Source: Bimastos eiseni
Lineage: Eukaryota > Annelida > Clitellata > Crassiclitellata > Lumbricidae
DNA length: 64,000 nt
Assembly (NCBI GenBank): GCA_959347315.1
Contig: OY365807.1
Coordinates: 9,267,147-9,331,146, forward strand
Direction: 5' to 3'
A model generated the notes under the pieces. The model ran no database searches and was not told the origin of the DNA. It was given only the letters and a program-made list of their open reading frames with translations. Positions 23,001 to 36,900 of the stretch are shown here, piece after piece; positions within the stretch are counted from its first letter, which is position 1, and each line of letters starts with the position of its first letter. The position numbers and the translations under genes were made by a program.

Positions 23001-24600
23001 CCAGTGAATTGCAATGTAATAAAAGTTGATCTGATCCAATTTAATTTTATCTTATCCATAGGAGTCAGTCTGATCTCAATTATCTAATTTATGCATCATC
23101 TTATTGTTTGCTTGTCTCAGTGCATCTGGAATGGTTTGTGTGGCCCGAGACATTCGAACCAACCAGTCAGTTGCAATCAAGAAGATGGACCTGAACCATC
23201 AGCCAAAGAAGGAGCTGATCATCACCGAGATAGAGGTCATGCAGGAATATCGCCACCCGAACATCGTCAACTACATCGAGAGCTATCTCGTCGACAGCAA
23301 CAGCGAACTCTGGGTCGTCATGGAGTACCTCGAAGGTGGGGCTCTGACCGACGTCGTCACGGAGACTGTGCTCAACGAGGGACAGATTGCGGGCATCTGC
23401 CTGAAGTGTCTCGATGCGCTGGCCTTCCTCCACCGACAGGACATCATTCACCGTGACATAAAGAGTGACAACGTCCTGCTTGGGATGAACGGTGAAGTGA
23501 AGCTGACGGATTTCGGGTTCTGCGCTCAGATCACGCCCGATAGGAGCAACCGGACAACAATGGTTGGAACGCCATACTGGATGGCTCCAGAGGTCGTTTC
23601 TAAGTGGGTGTTTTTACGTTGTTGTTTACCTCTAAATGTGATATATGCACACACGTGCACTCTAGTGACATACGTGAATACTAATACCGACACGTCTTTT
23701 AATACAGTGTTTCTAAATCTTTTTCTGAGGAACTCTTTTGATGTGAACATTTCTATGATGGAACCCCAATCTAAACAAAACATATTCTGGTATTCATCGA
23801 ATCTGCAAAGCAAACCAATATAGGTTTAATTAATGACACAATTAGGTCTAACCGAAAACTATTTATGGAGTTTTCTTCCACTGACAACCAGACTGAACTT
23901 GTCTATGAAACGAGTGCATTGACTGTACGCTGTGGGTGGGGCAATCAAACGATTAGGGAGGACACTGGCAGCCTCCCACATTAACCAGCCTTTTTCGTGG
24001 TTCCTGCTGAGCCTTTCCACTCCGCTTAGCACCCTAGGTGGTACTTTGGCCAGAGCCTTCACCATTGATGGCATAGAATCATCAGACACTCCCCTTCTAC
24101 ACTGTTTAACCCCCTCACCACGTTGAGGTGTGGGTAGGACTTTGCAGAGCATAGGATATATGGTTCATGATTGATATGACATTGTATATTATCCAGATCT
24201 GCAAGTGAGTTATCAAAATGGGCAACTATGATGATATTTAAATTGGAGCAGTTAAAATAAAAATGGTTTCGTTTTCAGAAAAAAGTACAGTTACAAAGTT
24301 GACATCTGGAGCATCGGTATCATGGTGATTGAGATGATCGAAGGTGAGCCGCCCTACTTAAATGAGAGCCCTCTGCGAGCGCTCTTCCTTATCGCCTCAA
24401 TGGGAAAGCCAGAGATCAAGAGCAAAAAGAAGCTGTCCAGGGAGCTACTTGATTTTCTTGATCGCTGTCTTGTTGTCAATCCCGACCTACGGGCCTCAGC
24501 TTCAGAATTACTCGATCATCCGTTTCTGAAGAAAGCATCTAATCTGGCTAACCTCAAGCAAAACATTATAGCTGCAAAGCGTTCTAAAGCAACGTCCTAA
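19887..24600 (+). CDS. PAK: p21-activated kinase (PAK)-like Ser/Thr kinase, six coding exons
   Basis: Exons 19887-20095, 20395-20629, 21215-21335, 22790-22853, 23121-23603 and 24279-24600 join in consistent phases to about 477 aa. PAKs are cytoplasmic effectors of Rac/Cdc42 acting on the cytoskeleton. Residues 32-47 form a CRIB motif ([16 protein letters not shown]) followed by EFLGLPQTW. The kinase domain (about 205-460) shows the glycine loop GSGASG, Lys230 (VAIKK), Glu246, HRDIKSDN (Asp322), DFG (Asp340), activation-loop Thr356 (TTMVGTPYW) and APE. The CRIB lacks the usual Phe and Gly (F to V, HVG to HVK), so GTPase binding may be altered. The protein is shorter than vertebrate PAK1-3 (about 545 aa) and lacks a clear proline-rich N-terminus. 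The kinase core is group-I-like and recalls the invertebrate Pak3 type. The third exon's start is uncertain (21215 or 21251). Confidence 0.88.
20395..20629 (+). CDS. PAK: PAK exon 2: region after CRIB
   Basis: Acceptor tttgaacag|tgaag. The joined text [20 protein letters not shown] matches the segment after CRIB in group I PAKs. It continues into a low-complexity acidic linker (SDSDSTDG). The donor caag|gttgta is weak. Confidence 0.75.
21215..21335 (+). CDS. PAK: PAK exon 3: linker before the kinase
   Basis: Encodes [13 protein letters not shown], matching the KxKMSDEEILEKL segment just before PAK kinase domains, and ends at ctga|gtgagt. The start is the less certain edge; 21251 would also keep the frame. 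Confidence 0.6.
21458..21985. repeat. 29-bp AT-rich tandem repeat, about 18 copies
   Basis: The unit is close to gaatttatgaatatacttg plus atttggcagt. It lies in the PAK intron between exons 3 and 4. One or two worn units reappear at 22395-22447, 400 bp further on. Confidence 0.9.
22469..22659 (-). mobile_element. tRNA-derived SINE, second copy
   Basis: Same order as the copy at 8217-8428: minus-strand A box from ccgctctaact, B box ggttcgaccct, agggaccttgagcaag, acaattgctctgcagtacaac and the tail atgtgggagaagggc. It is inserted in a PAK intron, antisense to the gene, next to the leftover 29-bp units. Confidence 0.75.
22790..22853 (+). CDS. PAK: PAK exon 4: start of the kinase glycine loop
   Basis: A 64-bp exon, gcttttag|aga to tctgg|gtgagt, encoding [20 protein letters not shown]. 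Its phases (1 in, 2 out) fit both neighbours. Confidence 0.8.
23121..23603 (+). CDS. PAK: PAK exon 5: kinase N-lobe to APE
   Basis: Runs from ttgtctcag|tgcatctgg to tctaa|gtgggt and carries the ATP lysine, HRD, DFG and activation loop. It is markedly GC-richer than its introns. Confidence 0.92.
23604..24278 (+). other. Last PAK intron
   Basis: Bounded by gtgggt and ttttcag. The block at about 23880-24150 is GC-richer and open on both strands, which suggests an inserted repeat of unknown type. Nothing recognisable is coded. Confidence 0.5.
24279..24600 (+). CDS. PAK: PAK exon 6: kinase C-lobe and stop
   Basis: Acceptor gttttcag|aaaaaag completes [17 protein letters not shown], matching the PAK VVTRKAYGPKVDIWSLG block. 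It contains [18 protein letters not shown] and ends in a short tail, KRSKATS. Confidence 0.92.
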
Positions 24601-24694
24601 GGGTCGAGTTTTAGTGTTTTCTCGCTTTTGTAATTTTCTACCGTCTACTATTTTTTTGTCTGAGATGCATTCCCCAGGCTTTTCATCTTAATTC

Positions 24695-24700
24695 AATAAA
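24695..24700 (+). terminator. PAK: Candidate PAK polyadenylation signal
   Basis: AATAAA 95 bp after the stop codon. A longer 3' UTR cannot be ruled out in this AT-rich sequence. Confidence 0.4.
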
Positions 24701-27584
24701 CCCAGTTTCATTTTGAACTTAAGTCTAACACAAAGCGTTTAGAAATATTTTAAAGTTTCAAAATTAAACTTAGTTTTTTGCTCTAATCATATTTACAATT
24801 AAATGTTATTATAGATGCCTGGGAGAGTGCTATATTTATCTGCATACAATTGTGGTCTGGGTGAATAATATTTGAGAAGCAGAAATTTTTAAGAAACTAT
24901 TCGATTAGCTGAATTGAATTGCTTTATTTGAAGCTGAATCAGTATTTTAATGATGGTTCTAAATTAAAAAAATTCATTGTGCATTATTTTTTTGACATTT
25001 TCTGAGTTGAATGAAGGGATTATGAATTAGCCAGAAGAACATGTTGTTGTTTAGCATTGTGCAAATCTCCCATTGTGATTTTTTAAGTTTTATTTGTTAC
25101 AGAATAGATTCAGTTGTGTTGAATATTATATTATATATTATAAAGTTTGTATAAAATTACTGTTAAAGACGACTGAATATTCGGTTTATTTGTTATTAAA
25201 TTTAACGTGAGAATATGAATTTGCAATTGGCCCTTAATTTTGTGACTAGAAACGTTTTATGTTAGCTTCATTTGTTTTGCAAGCCCATAACTAATAATAT
25301 ATCATTTTTTTCAATGAGTTTACATTCTATGTTTATGAATGAAATTGTGAAATGTAATTGATTTTATTTTGACATTTACCCTAGAATTGGCTGTGACCGT
25401 TTTCGATGACTGTTTTTTCGTTTTGGCTAGGTTAGGCAATCATACATTTGCTGCACCATGAATAAGGTTACAAATGCTTGTGTACATGTATAGGAAGCCA
25501 TCAGTGCTTCATTCCATACTCGTTTCTCTCAGGACATCCTGGGATAGAACTATAGGTGCTGTGAAAATTTCCTGTATGCATTTGATGGAGTGCTTTGGAG
25601 GAACTGCTTAAGAAATGCAATTTATTCAAACCAGGAAGTAATTGAGTGTCTACACTCAGATATCTTACAGCGAAGCATTCTGCACATTTTACAAAAGCAA
25701 CAGGATGTTATATTTACTTTACGTTGCTGTGCTTTGTGAAATTCTTAAAGCATGATACATTCGGTGCATTGATACGCACATACATATGCGCAATGACATG
25801 CTTACGTACAGTGTATTCGATTTACAGTACATTTACATGATGGTAGTTTATGGTTTAATTAACATTAAAATGTGTTATCATACAATTGCATTAAAGTACA
25901 GTGCCTGAAGGTTATGACATTGCCGTGTTTGCGTTTTTGTGCAAACAGCTAGTTGATAAACTTTGTAATTGTTGACAACTGTCTTGATGGTGAAGTTTGT
26001 CCTCTATGTGCGTGTTATCAGTCGATATAATTTTTACACTTGAAAGTCCTTGGAATGCAATGCTTGCAAGCCATATCAAGTCGCAAATGAGATTGTTTTG
26101 ACTACTGTTATATGTGGAATTAAATCTAGTGTTGCAAGTCTTCTTTATAGTCATTTATATTTGTAGTGGGAATTTATATAGAGCATTAGATCCATACTGA
26201 TGTGTAAGGATACTGTCAATTAAGGCTGCACTTTTACTGTGCAACATTGCACTTCCATCAACTGTGTGGACCGAATTACATACTCCTCGTTAACATGCCA
26301 CTCTCTTCATGTTCTATCACAAAAGCTATTAACATGACATGCCATGCTAGTTAGTGCAGCATAAAGGAATTGCAGTGCTAAGCTAAATATTTCACATTTC
26401 AGCATTACCCATTCTGATGTATGGCCTAGTTTACACTTTATATCACGTCACAAGTCACAAGGCACGCTCCCATAAAATTTTGCGTGAAGAGTCGAGACTG
26501 AGTCTGGAATGGTCTTTGGTTGGGTTCTGATCCGTTTTCGCACCAGATGTATAAAAATCTGAGCATAAAAATTGTGAAGAATTTCGACATTACCTAGTAT
26601 AATTTCTGAAAAAGTGTAGTTGATTTGTTAGAAGCAAGTTTATCATATATTTTGAGATTGCTAGGCAGAAACAAGTTAAAGGCAGTAATCGAGGTGCATA
26701 TGAAGATGCAGTTGGCATCTCTCTAACGAGGAAAATTCTGTTTTATGAAGTCACGAACTCTATGTATATACTGTGTGTCTTGGCATAAGAATTTACATTG
26801 AAACAAGATTTCAGTTGTCAGAATGCACCATTGATTTGTATTTGTCATGTCTGGTATGGCCATCTACTGGTTGAGCATTTGCCTTGTAAAGCAGTGTCAG
26901 TTAAAACCCATTTCTCCTAGACTTGCTATTCCGGTTGTACCATTGACCATAGCTGATCTTGAACTTCAATGACTGACCTAGTGACCTTTAGAAATTTTTC
27001 TTGTAAACATGATCATAGGAACTGTGAGCAATTATAATCCTTTACATAATGCTCATCACCAACAAATGATGTCTTGCGCATAGAAAGTGGTGCTTAATAT
27101 ATTAATGGCGTAGACTCATTTGACATGCAGTTTTATTGCAGCAATGTTCCTGGGCATTTGGTTAATACGAAAATGAACACATTTTTTAATTGCTACTTTT
27201 GTCCATCAGTGATTTCGAAATTGTATATCTAGTCCAGTTTTAAAACACCATTCAGGTTTTCTTTATCCGTCCAACGTGTACTGTACAACCACCCAGAGAC
27301 TATTGTACAATTGCAAAAACTGATATTTTGGACTGACATTGCAGATTGTTAATGGCCGTTTCGTATTTTTGCTTTCTCTACGAAATATATTAAAAGAAAT
27401 TTTGTAGTTTTGCATTAATCTGTGAAAAAAGTCGTAGGGTGTTCCTGAGAACATTTATTCGTTCCTGATTTTATCCATATGAACTCTTCTGTTGCAATGT
27501 TGACTAAAATGATTTGGCCGCTTAAGCTTGACTGATCTTGGGAAAACATTTAAAGTAACAAACGTCATGTTAATCGATCTATCT
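24701..27584. other. Intergenic, no gene seen
   Basis: AT-rich sequence between the convergent PAK and GH3 genes, with only short unsupported frames. It may include 3' UTR of either gene. Confidence 0.5.
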
Positions 27585-27590
27585 TTTATT
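27585..27590 (-). terminator. Candidate GH3 polyadenylation signal
   Basis: AATAAA on the minus strand, about 228 bp past the GH3 stop codon at 27818-27820. Confidence 0.45.
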
Positions 27591-27817
27591 GAAGTATGGA
27601 AAAAACAGGAAACAAGTAAGTGCCCTTTACAGACACAACATGATCGAGTTTTGTAAAAAAGAACATTTAATACGACAAAGATTACAACCGACATTAGCAT
27701 ACATACTGGAATGCAAGAAACATAGAAGTGTAAAGTATCCTTTGAATGCACGAAATCAGACTAAACTACGGACGATAAGGATGAAGTAATCATTCGACGA
27801 AGATACCCCAAAAGCAG

Positions 27818-27921
27818 TTAATCATCTGATGGTGATATCTGAATTGACGACTGCAAGATGTTTGAACCAACGTCCGTCGCCTGTCCTGGCTGTTGACCAC
27901 CAACGTAGACATCAATCACAC
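27818..27921 (-). CDS. GH3 exon 11 and stop
   Basis: Acceptor ccacttcag|gtgtg. Encodes GVIDVYVGGQQPG, the usual end motif of family 3 beta-xylosidases, and ends SIQISPSDD then TAA. Confidence 0.85.
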
Positions 27922-30900
27922 CTGAAGTGGAAAACAAATGTATTATTATTAACACCATTACTATTGCTAACTATTTACCAAAGGATTTACCAAATTCTTC
28001 AAAGAACAAAACCCTGGAATGCGTAGATCTAGTCTATTATTAATTATTATTATATTAAAGCATTATTAACTATCATAGCATACATGATTACACTTATTTT
28101 TAACTGAAAGGATAAAATGACATATCGAAATCACAAAATTAATTCATCCAAGAGATATTTACTTTACCATGCTTTCAATGGAAGTCACTTTATTTACTAC
28201 CACACTTAAAAAGAGTTTACCTTATCTAACATTACCTTCCTTTGCCTTACCTTAATCAGTCTGCAGTACCTTACTGATAATTACCTGAATACACCATACA
28301 ATAATATTTATCTTATGTAACTCTTATCTAAACTGACCATATCTATCATACCCTTCTTAACCACTTACCTTCACCAGAACAATCTTTTTAACCATCCTTT
28401 TTTATTAATCCAAACAACCTTACCATACCACATTCCCATGGCCCTGATTATGAAGTATGGTGAAACACCCTTTAGAAATCCAATACAGTACCATACCCGT
28501 TGAATTCAGATAAGATGGCCCTTGTAGCGGCATGGCTGTGTTACGGCGCTTTAGAAATCATCCGTTTTAATAATAATACCTGGGTAGAGAATGAATCCTT
28601 TGACGTCATCCCAGATCATCAGTTGTTCAGCTTTCACTTTCAATTCAATCATCTGTGGCTGTTCAGAGACTAGAATCATTGTTCTCGATATGGCCACCAT
28701 CTGCAGCTGTGGCATCGTTACTGGACAGTCCCGCCAACTGATGTAGACCTGTGTCACCTGAAAAAAACCAATTTGTTTATCAATTCAAAGCATTTCTCGC
28801 TTGAATGAACTCACGAATCTGAGTCATGGATGAGCATGTGAAAGAGCAAACGAGATACCAAAGTGCTATTGCGCCTAACAACTCGACTCAATTCTAGTTT
28901 TATCCAAGGGGCCAGTATGGTTGATCCTACTGGCACCGGGAGCATGTGTCCTCCAATGTGTCAACATGCATTTTCGCATTTTTGACAAGTCTGTCAATTA
29001 TTCATCCAATAATATAAAAATTTTAAATTGCACGAAAATACTATATATTATTACAAAGTGTAATAGTATGATAGCTACACTACCATCAAGACATCAATGT
29101 GGCACAGTGGTTGCATCCAAGCATTCATGATTGAGTTCACAATCATTGAGCTACAGTGCACTGGGTCTACAGCCTACTGATTGTGATCTTGAGCATACTG
29201 CATAGACTCCATGTAATGAAACTGATAATTCAGTCTTACTAACCAGGCCAGCAATATAAATTTATAATCAAATAAAACCTGCTGTCGACTTTTGACAGCA
29301 ATCTTTCCTCACCTCATCCGAATCGTAAGGCCCGGCATTGAAGCAGTCCACGGAAATAACCACAAGATCATTTGCAGACTTGACAACCGTGGGATTGACG
29401 ATTAGGTTGGAATATTTAAAATGGGCATAGGACAATCCGTATCCGAAAGGGTACAATGGAGCACCTGGTCCCTTGAAGTAGCGGTATGTGCGACCTTCCA
29501 TCGAATAGTTTGTCATCGGTGGAACCTAGAATACAAATGCCAAAAATACTTACCGGTAGTCGTACACAGGTGCTACGTACATACACAATTAGGCAAAACT
29601 ATATTCGCATACTCAACCAAAGAGATGTTCATATTCATTACTAGTCTTGGTTTCCTCTGCAATTAGATGTGTGTTAGACATTCATGCAAGAGACATTACA
29701 GATTATTAATTATGCATACTCAACAAATCACATCCAGCTCATCAATATTCATGAAGGCAGCTGCATTTTATGCTTATGCCCCTTCTGAATGTAGGTAATG
29801 ATGGATCCTAGAGGCTGCGATTATAGCTGACCTGAGCAATTGAGAGTGGCCATGTGTACGGCAAACGTCCAGCAGGGCTTACAACGTCTCCAGCCTTGCT
29901 AAATAGAACAGCACGAAGCGCAGCACCAGTTGACTGTGCTGGAAGGAAGCACTGCATTATGGCACCAGCGCTTGCACTATACTTTGCCAAGGTAATGTCC
30001 AGAGGTCCACCGGAAAATACCAACACAATGACCGGCCTTTTTGCTGAAAAACAAATAATGCATTTATTTCCTTATGCATTGAAAAAGCAATATTTATTTA
30101 TAAATTTATGCATAGTTCTTATTTATAGTATAAGAATATCTATGCAATGATCAACACGTTTAATTTCTGTTTTGGTTTATTTTACTGGCTTAAGCTGGAA
30201 ATTTTAAGACACTTTAGTTAAAGACATTATATTAAATGGGGTGGGTGATGCACAGCTAACATCTTTTCAACACCATTTATGAATTCATTCACTTAAACCA
30301 AAATCTACACAGATTACATAACAATTCATATACAGTACAACGCTTAAAACACCATTCACAAATTATCTTATGTATTTTTCTTATTGAAATATAAATATTT
30401 ATTTTATTCTTCAATTTGTCTATAATTATGAATATCTCTTCTTATTTGTTGCATTAAACATAGCAAGCATGATCTAACAGATCTCTGGACTTCTCCAATG
30501 GGTTCCATTTCACCCTGAAATGGTAGTGACTGATGTCTTTTCTTTACCACATCATTTGTCTTGTAGCTAAATGCTAAAACTATCAGTCGCTCATCGCGTC
30601 ATCGGGGATGTAAAACTTCCCGTTGAGAATTTGTAACCAAATCAAACCATGGGCACCGTAGCCATGTAATGCAGGAAGTATGGGTCAAATCCACCCCTGA
30701 GACAGTTACAGTATACAGACCTTGAGAAAGTCCTACTTTCTCAATTGTTCTGCATCATTGATTGTTGGTCGGTCATTAGACAGAGACGTTTAACTAATGA
30801 ATAGTAATAATAATAAACCTAGGCAGAAAGTTGATGCTCATCTGATAACTGAAATTGCTGCTGTCAAATCGGTACATCATTTGAAAGAGATTTCAATGCC

Positions 30901-33900
30901 AGACCAAAATCTTAATGCACTCAATATCAGACTATTTAATGATCCAACCATATGCCATGACATCCTCCATCAGCTGCTCCTGGTGACCAGGAAGGTTCAA
31001 GGACGATCGGTCGTAGCCTTCCTCCTCCACCTGTTGACCTGAATAATCATAAGTCAGTCTCATCATCATCACTATCATCATAATAATCATCACCCATATA
31101 ATTATCATCATCAATGACCATCTATGGTAAAAAAATATATTTTAAAAATTCCTGCTTTACTTGCACTCTTAGTTTAAGGGAAGTAGAGAGTGGCATGGTA
31201 ATGGGGAAAGCAGTAACACCGCTAAAATCCACAGTAATGGTGCATAAAAGGTGGTAACACCGTGAGGCTAGCAGCAAAGCCTGTGGTATTACCAAGAGGA
31301 GGGAAGTAGAAGTGCCAAAATCACCACAGTTATTTATAACTTAGTCCACTGCTGCAATAAACAATCTATTAAGCTAAACCAAATCTACACAAAACGTTCG
31401 TGACATATTAATTGAAGTGCTTGAATATTCTACATGCCTAAAACACCAGTTAAGTATTCTCTATATAAAAACATAAGAATGTTACAATGCACATAAGCCT
31501 TTTTATCTTAGCATTGTGCTTATTTGGAATTGGAATTTTAAATAAATGAATAAATAAATAATATGATGAGAAGACAAACAAATAAACGAGTGGCAAAAAC
31601 AAATGAATAGAAGCTCCAAGCACACAGTTACCTGTTCCAAGGCAGACAATAACAACATCCGCTGCTAGCGTGGCATTCTTTATTTCGTCAGCATCGTAGT
31701 GGCTGCACCAGTTGTCGTTGCAACCCTTAGCCAGGACAACGTTGTCGGCAGCCGATTTCAAACCCTGGAATGGAGTGCTAGAATAGCGGACATCAGGGGT
31801 CGCACTGTAGTCACCATAGAGTTGCTCCAGATTGTCAGCCATTGGTCCAACGATCTTCAGGAACAAAACACAATGAAATGTAAGGCTCAGATAACACAAA
31901 GGAAAGGTTTAATTAGAGATAGTCTTAAACTATAAAGTGGAAACATTTTTGATATTCAATCCTAGGCAAAGCTGGGCTGTAAGGCTAATAGTTATTGCAT
32001 AAAATATATCTGAGAATATATATGACGTAAAATTTTATAGTAATTTGAGTGGCGGCATCTGGTTCATTTAGGCATCAAGACATATGCCATGTGTCCGGAA
32101 CATGAAACTATTATACACAACAATACAACTTTTGAACTTACATTATGTATTAAGTATATGTATATATATATATAAATATATCTATAAATTATATATATCA
32201 CTTATTTGAAATATTTTGTTACAAGTAAACACATGCCTGTGCAGCAAAGTGCCATATCAATCAGTCAATCAACCAATCAATCAATCAATCAATCTCCTAC
32301 CGCCAAGTTTTTAATCGTGCCCTCCAGAAGTGGCAAGACGTTCTCGTTCTTCAGAAGCACAAAGCTCTTCATAGCAGCAATAATTGCGAGTCGCCTGTGA
32401 TCGACACTCTGGACGACGGAGACATTGATCGATTCGTACGGATTCATCTGTGGAGGATCGAACGATCCGTGTCGCATTCTCACATAGAACAGCTTCTTCA
32501 CTCGTTCAACGATCGTACCGTAAGAGACCATGTTCTTGGCGACTGCGTCGTACAGCTGAACATAGGCGGGCGATGAACCAAGTTCAAGGTCGACACCAGA
32601 GTTGGCTGCCAAGGCAACGGCCGCAAGAGTGGAGTTAACGTATTTATGACCGGTATAGATGAGCTCTATGGCACCCGCATCGCTGATGTAGAAGCCTTTG
32701 AAGCCGTATTCCTTGCGGCCGATCTCTGTCAGAAGTCGCTCGTTGCCGCAAGCTGGTACCCCGTTGATGCTATGACAAAAAAAAAAGCTGCCTGTCTGAT
32801 AGATTCAAAAAAACTAGCCTAGTTCAGCCAAATTTCACTTGTGGCAAATCCTCTTGAGGTTTTCAGTCAGATACAGCAATGCCTTTTCCCTCTCCCTACA
32901 CCTTTCTGACACCCTATACCCTCTGCAAACATGCTCTCCCTCAGATCTCTTCCCCTCTCTCGTCACGGTAAAGAAATTGAGTTGTACTCATATCAAGTTG
33001 CTGCCAGTTATATGCCACCTTTTGTATATGTACAAAATGCATGAAAGAACACTTGTGCATTCAAACGTTTTTATTATGCTACATGAAATGTGCATTACAA
33101 AATTACAGTAGAATTTGTGCCAAGACTGTTCAAACTACTGAGGCATTAGGCCTCAATCATGCATGATAAAAGAAACCTGAACTGACTTTCATCGTAGAAC
33201 CTAGTAGTCTTAAATTACAGCAAGTTATGTAAGTCAAACAAAAGCCAAATTTTAAACAGACAAATTAGACCAAAATTGAAACAAATCAGAATTGTTAGAG
33301 ACAAGCCAAATCTGTGACAAACAAATAATGTTTAAATGATAAATTAAGCCAAATAGATAAGTTATAAGTTAAATTAATACACACAAAAGAGACAACCATC
33401 TATTGAGGCTCTGTGCACTCAGAAGATGGCCCTTTAGAAGTCATTAGACTTTATCCTATTAGATTAGGACTACTTTCCGACCTACCGATTGAAGCTGCAC
33501 ATGAGATTCAGGGAACCAGCCTCAATGCAACGCTTGAAGTGCGGCATAAACGTCAGACGGAAATCCCGTTCAGAGACCTGGAAATAAAACGAAAAGAAAG
33601 ATAGCAGACGACAATCATTAGCTAGTACAGATATGCAGGAGCCACACTTTCAAACATAGAATTGAGTCCATCAAATCATTTCATGTATTAGACGTCTCAT
33701 CTGCAACAATCATCTACTGCACTTTTGTATGTATGTATGTATCTCGTGTGGAGACTTTGCCACATCTGGAATATCGTCATTATCACTGAGAAATGCTTTG
33801 ACAGGTTCTTGGAAATTCAGACAGATATTATTACCAATTATAGTACTGTTAATGTTGCAATGCTAACGTTGTTACTCGCTTTCACACGGCTGGACTCACA

Positions 33901-36900
33901 CATATTCTCTTCTGAAGTCTCATCTTACCTGGCTGGACTTACACATATTCTCTTCTGAAGTCTCATCTTACCTGGCTGGACTCACACATATTCTCTTCTG
34001 AAGTCTCATCTTACCCTTGCTTCGATCTTTGGCTGCAGTCAATCGCATATTTTAACTCGTGTATAGTGCCGTTTCCTTCGGCCTTGACTGTGTTGCAGCC
34101 CTATGTAAATGGTAATATTATTATTAATGAATTTCCTGTTGGCCTTTAATAACAGTAATTCTGTGTATGAAATGTAATGGAATACTAGTGTAGCACATCT
34201 TAGGAGCCTCTCAGAGGTGCTGACACAATCAGTCAGATGGAATAACGTGTCTTTTATGCATATGTAACTATGAAATAGTAATATAAAACAACCAACCACA
34301 GAATTGAAGCTGAACCTGGATGAAGGAATGTCTTCCGGTCCGGAGTGAACAGCAAAGTGCTTGCAACCAGCGTTCGCTCTGACGTAACGAGGGTGGTCGC
34401 CCTGCAGCCCCGACACATACGCAGCGGTGAGCGCCCCCGTGAGGAAAGGATCTTCACCGTACACTTCCTGAAATCAAAAGTCAACCAATAGGATAATTTC
34501 AATAAGTACATACTGGACATATGCAAATTAGTACAATTTCATTACAGCTGGAAGTGTGAAATATGAATTTGTGTTTGTGTGTATGTAGGTGTGTGTGTGT
34601 GTACATGTGTGTAAGTGTATGGTTAAGTTAGTGAAATGTAAAGTCTACCTGACTTCTGCCCCACAGCGGGTGACGAAGGATGTTGATGCATGGGGAGAAG
34701 CAGCTGATGCCCTTCTGAATAGGGTACTGGCCCTTGGACTTGGCATCGTTATAAGTGCCACGTGCCTCTGTGCTTATGACCTCTGCCATTGCTTGGATTA
34801 GGTCAGGGCTAAGGTCAAACAAAATAGACAAAAACATTCATTATTGGTTATATGAATAAAGCAAAACATGGAATAAGATTCTAGTAAATATTAGGTTAAT
34901 ACAATAACCTGTTTAGTATCGAGACATACTTTAACGGTTTTAAAGGCAAGTGTAAGGTAAGTGCCAAGTTTGGGAAAAATCGTATTTTAGTGTATTTTGA
35001 TATTGACCTTTTCGTCCACTCATATTTTATTTTTAGCGTATTTTAATATTTCATGCGAATGTATGTCCTGGTTCCAAATTCCATTCATATTAAAACTGTT
35101 TAATCTGATTACATAGCACCTTACTTTAATCATGTTCATGCTGATTGAAATTGTTTTGTCTTTCTGGCAAATCAAAAGCACAAGATGTAATCACACTAAA
35201 ACAGTTAAATTGCAAACAATATTTGATGAATAGTTAAATATCATCCACTGATGCATTGATTCTAATTGTGCTCAGCAGTGCATAAATGATCTCTCATTTT
35301 TATTTTATTTATAAAAAGCCTATAGATAACTAAATGGGCTTGCCACCTTCTATATCAAAAGTTTGGTAAATTCGTATTTTAGCGTATTTTGATATAGACC
35401 TTTTCGTCCGCTCGTATTTTAGCGGATTTTAATACTTGACGCGAATATATGTCCAACTTCACCTTAAATGGAGACATGATCGATGAAATGAAGACCATGT
35501 ATGTAGAAACTGGATTGCTGAAAGGAATTATGCTTAAATTTTAGTTTAGTTTCTCTACAAATGTCCGCAATCTGGGCGTCACTCTGGACAGTACTCTATC
35601 CTTCTCTGCACATATCTCTATCTCTCTCGGTCCAGCTTCTATCATTTGCGGCGACTACGCGCCATCCGACGATCTGTGTCTTCGGCCATTTTTTCGACCA
35701 TGGTTCATGCCTTCATCTGCTCCCGCATTGACTATTGTAACTCATTACTCATCGGCCTACCAAAACTCCGCCTCACTCCGCTCCAGTCTGTACTCAATGC
35801 AGCTGCTCGTTTGATCGCCCGTCTTCCACGTTTCTCACATATTTCTACTTTCATGACTCAACATCTTCATTGGCTTCCCTTGATTGATAGGATTCATTTC
35901 AAAGTTCTCTTTCTTACATTCAAAGCGTTGTTGGGTCAAGCTCCACTCTATCTACGTGAACTTGTCAGGAAACCTATCTCAGCTACCACCAGACGTTCTC
36001 TCCCTTCTTTAGACCGTCACGATCTTCTAGTACCGCAGTCTAGAACTGCCACAGCTCAGCATCGTGCCTATGCCTCTGTTGGCCCATTTTTATGGAACAG
36101 CCTTCCTGCTGTGACTCGTGCTGCAATCTTATCTAGTAACACAACTGTTTCTGCTCGTTCTCTTAAGACTTTTCTTTTTTCTAGGGGTTTTTCGCACTGG
36201 GAGCGCCTCTGATTAGGTTGTACTGTGAGAGGCGCTTTATAAATCCGTAAATAGAATAGAAAATAGAATAAATTGAAGCTGGATTAATGAAAATATCATG
36301 CTTAAGTATGCTGGACTGATGCGAGAATGTTGTTATGATGGAAGTGGAATCGATGTAAACAAGGCCGTGTACACAAAAACTCGAATGATGAACAGAAATT
36401 TAAATGGGAGCTGGATTGATGAATATAACATATATAAATGGAAATTGGATTGATGAAAGAATGCCGCTATAATAATAAAATACGCTATTTGCTTTTGGCA
36501 AAGTTTCACAAGACTAAAATACGCTAAAATACGATTTCACCAAAACTTTTATTGCAATGTATTGTAATGCAAGGCACAACAAATAAAAAGCTTGTGAATA
36601 AGCTGATTCCCACGACTTCTCTTTGTGGGCGCTGTAGAAATGCTGGTTTAATTATAGTAGTTAGGACTCAAACTTACGCATGATATTTTGGGCGTGGCTT
36701 GTATGTGGACACAGATTACATATCATAATGAGAACGCAAGCAATTGTAATACAATGATAACACGCTCATGGTAAAAACTATAATTTGTTATAATTATGCG
36801 TCATGAGGGTCGGTTAGGGTCAGCTTAAGCATTGTGAGGGTCGTATAGGGTCAGGATATGCATCGTGAGGGTCAGTTAGGGTTAGTGTTAGGGTCAGTGT

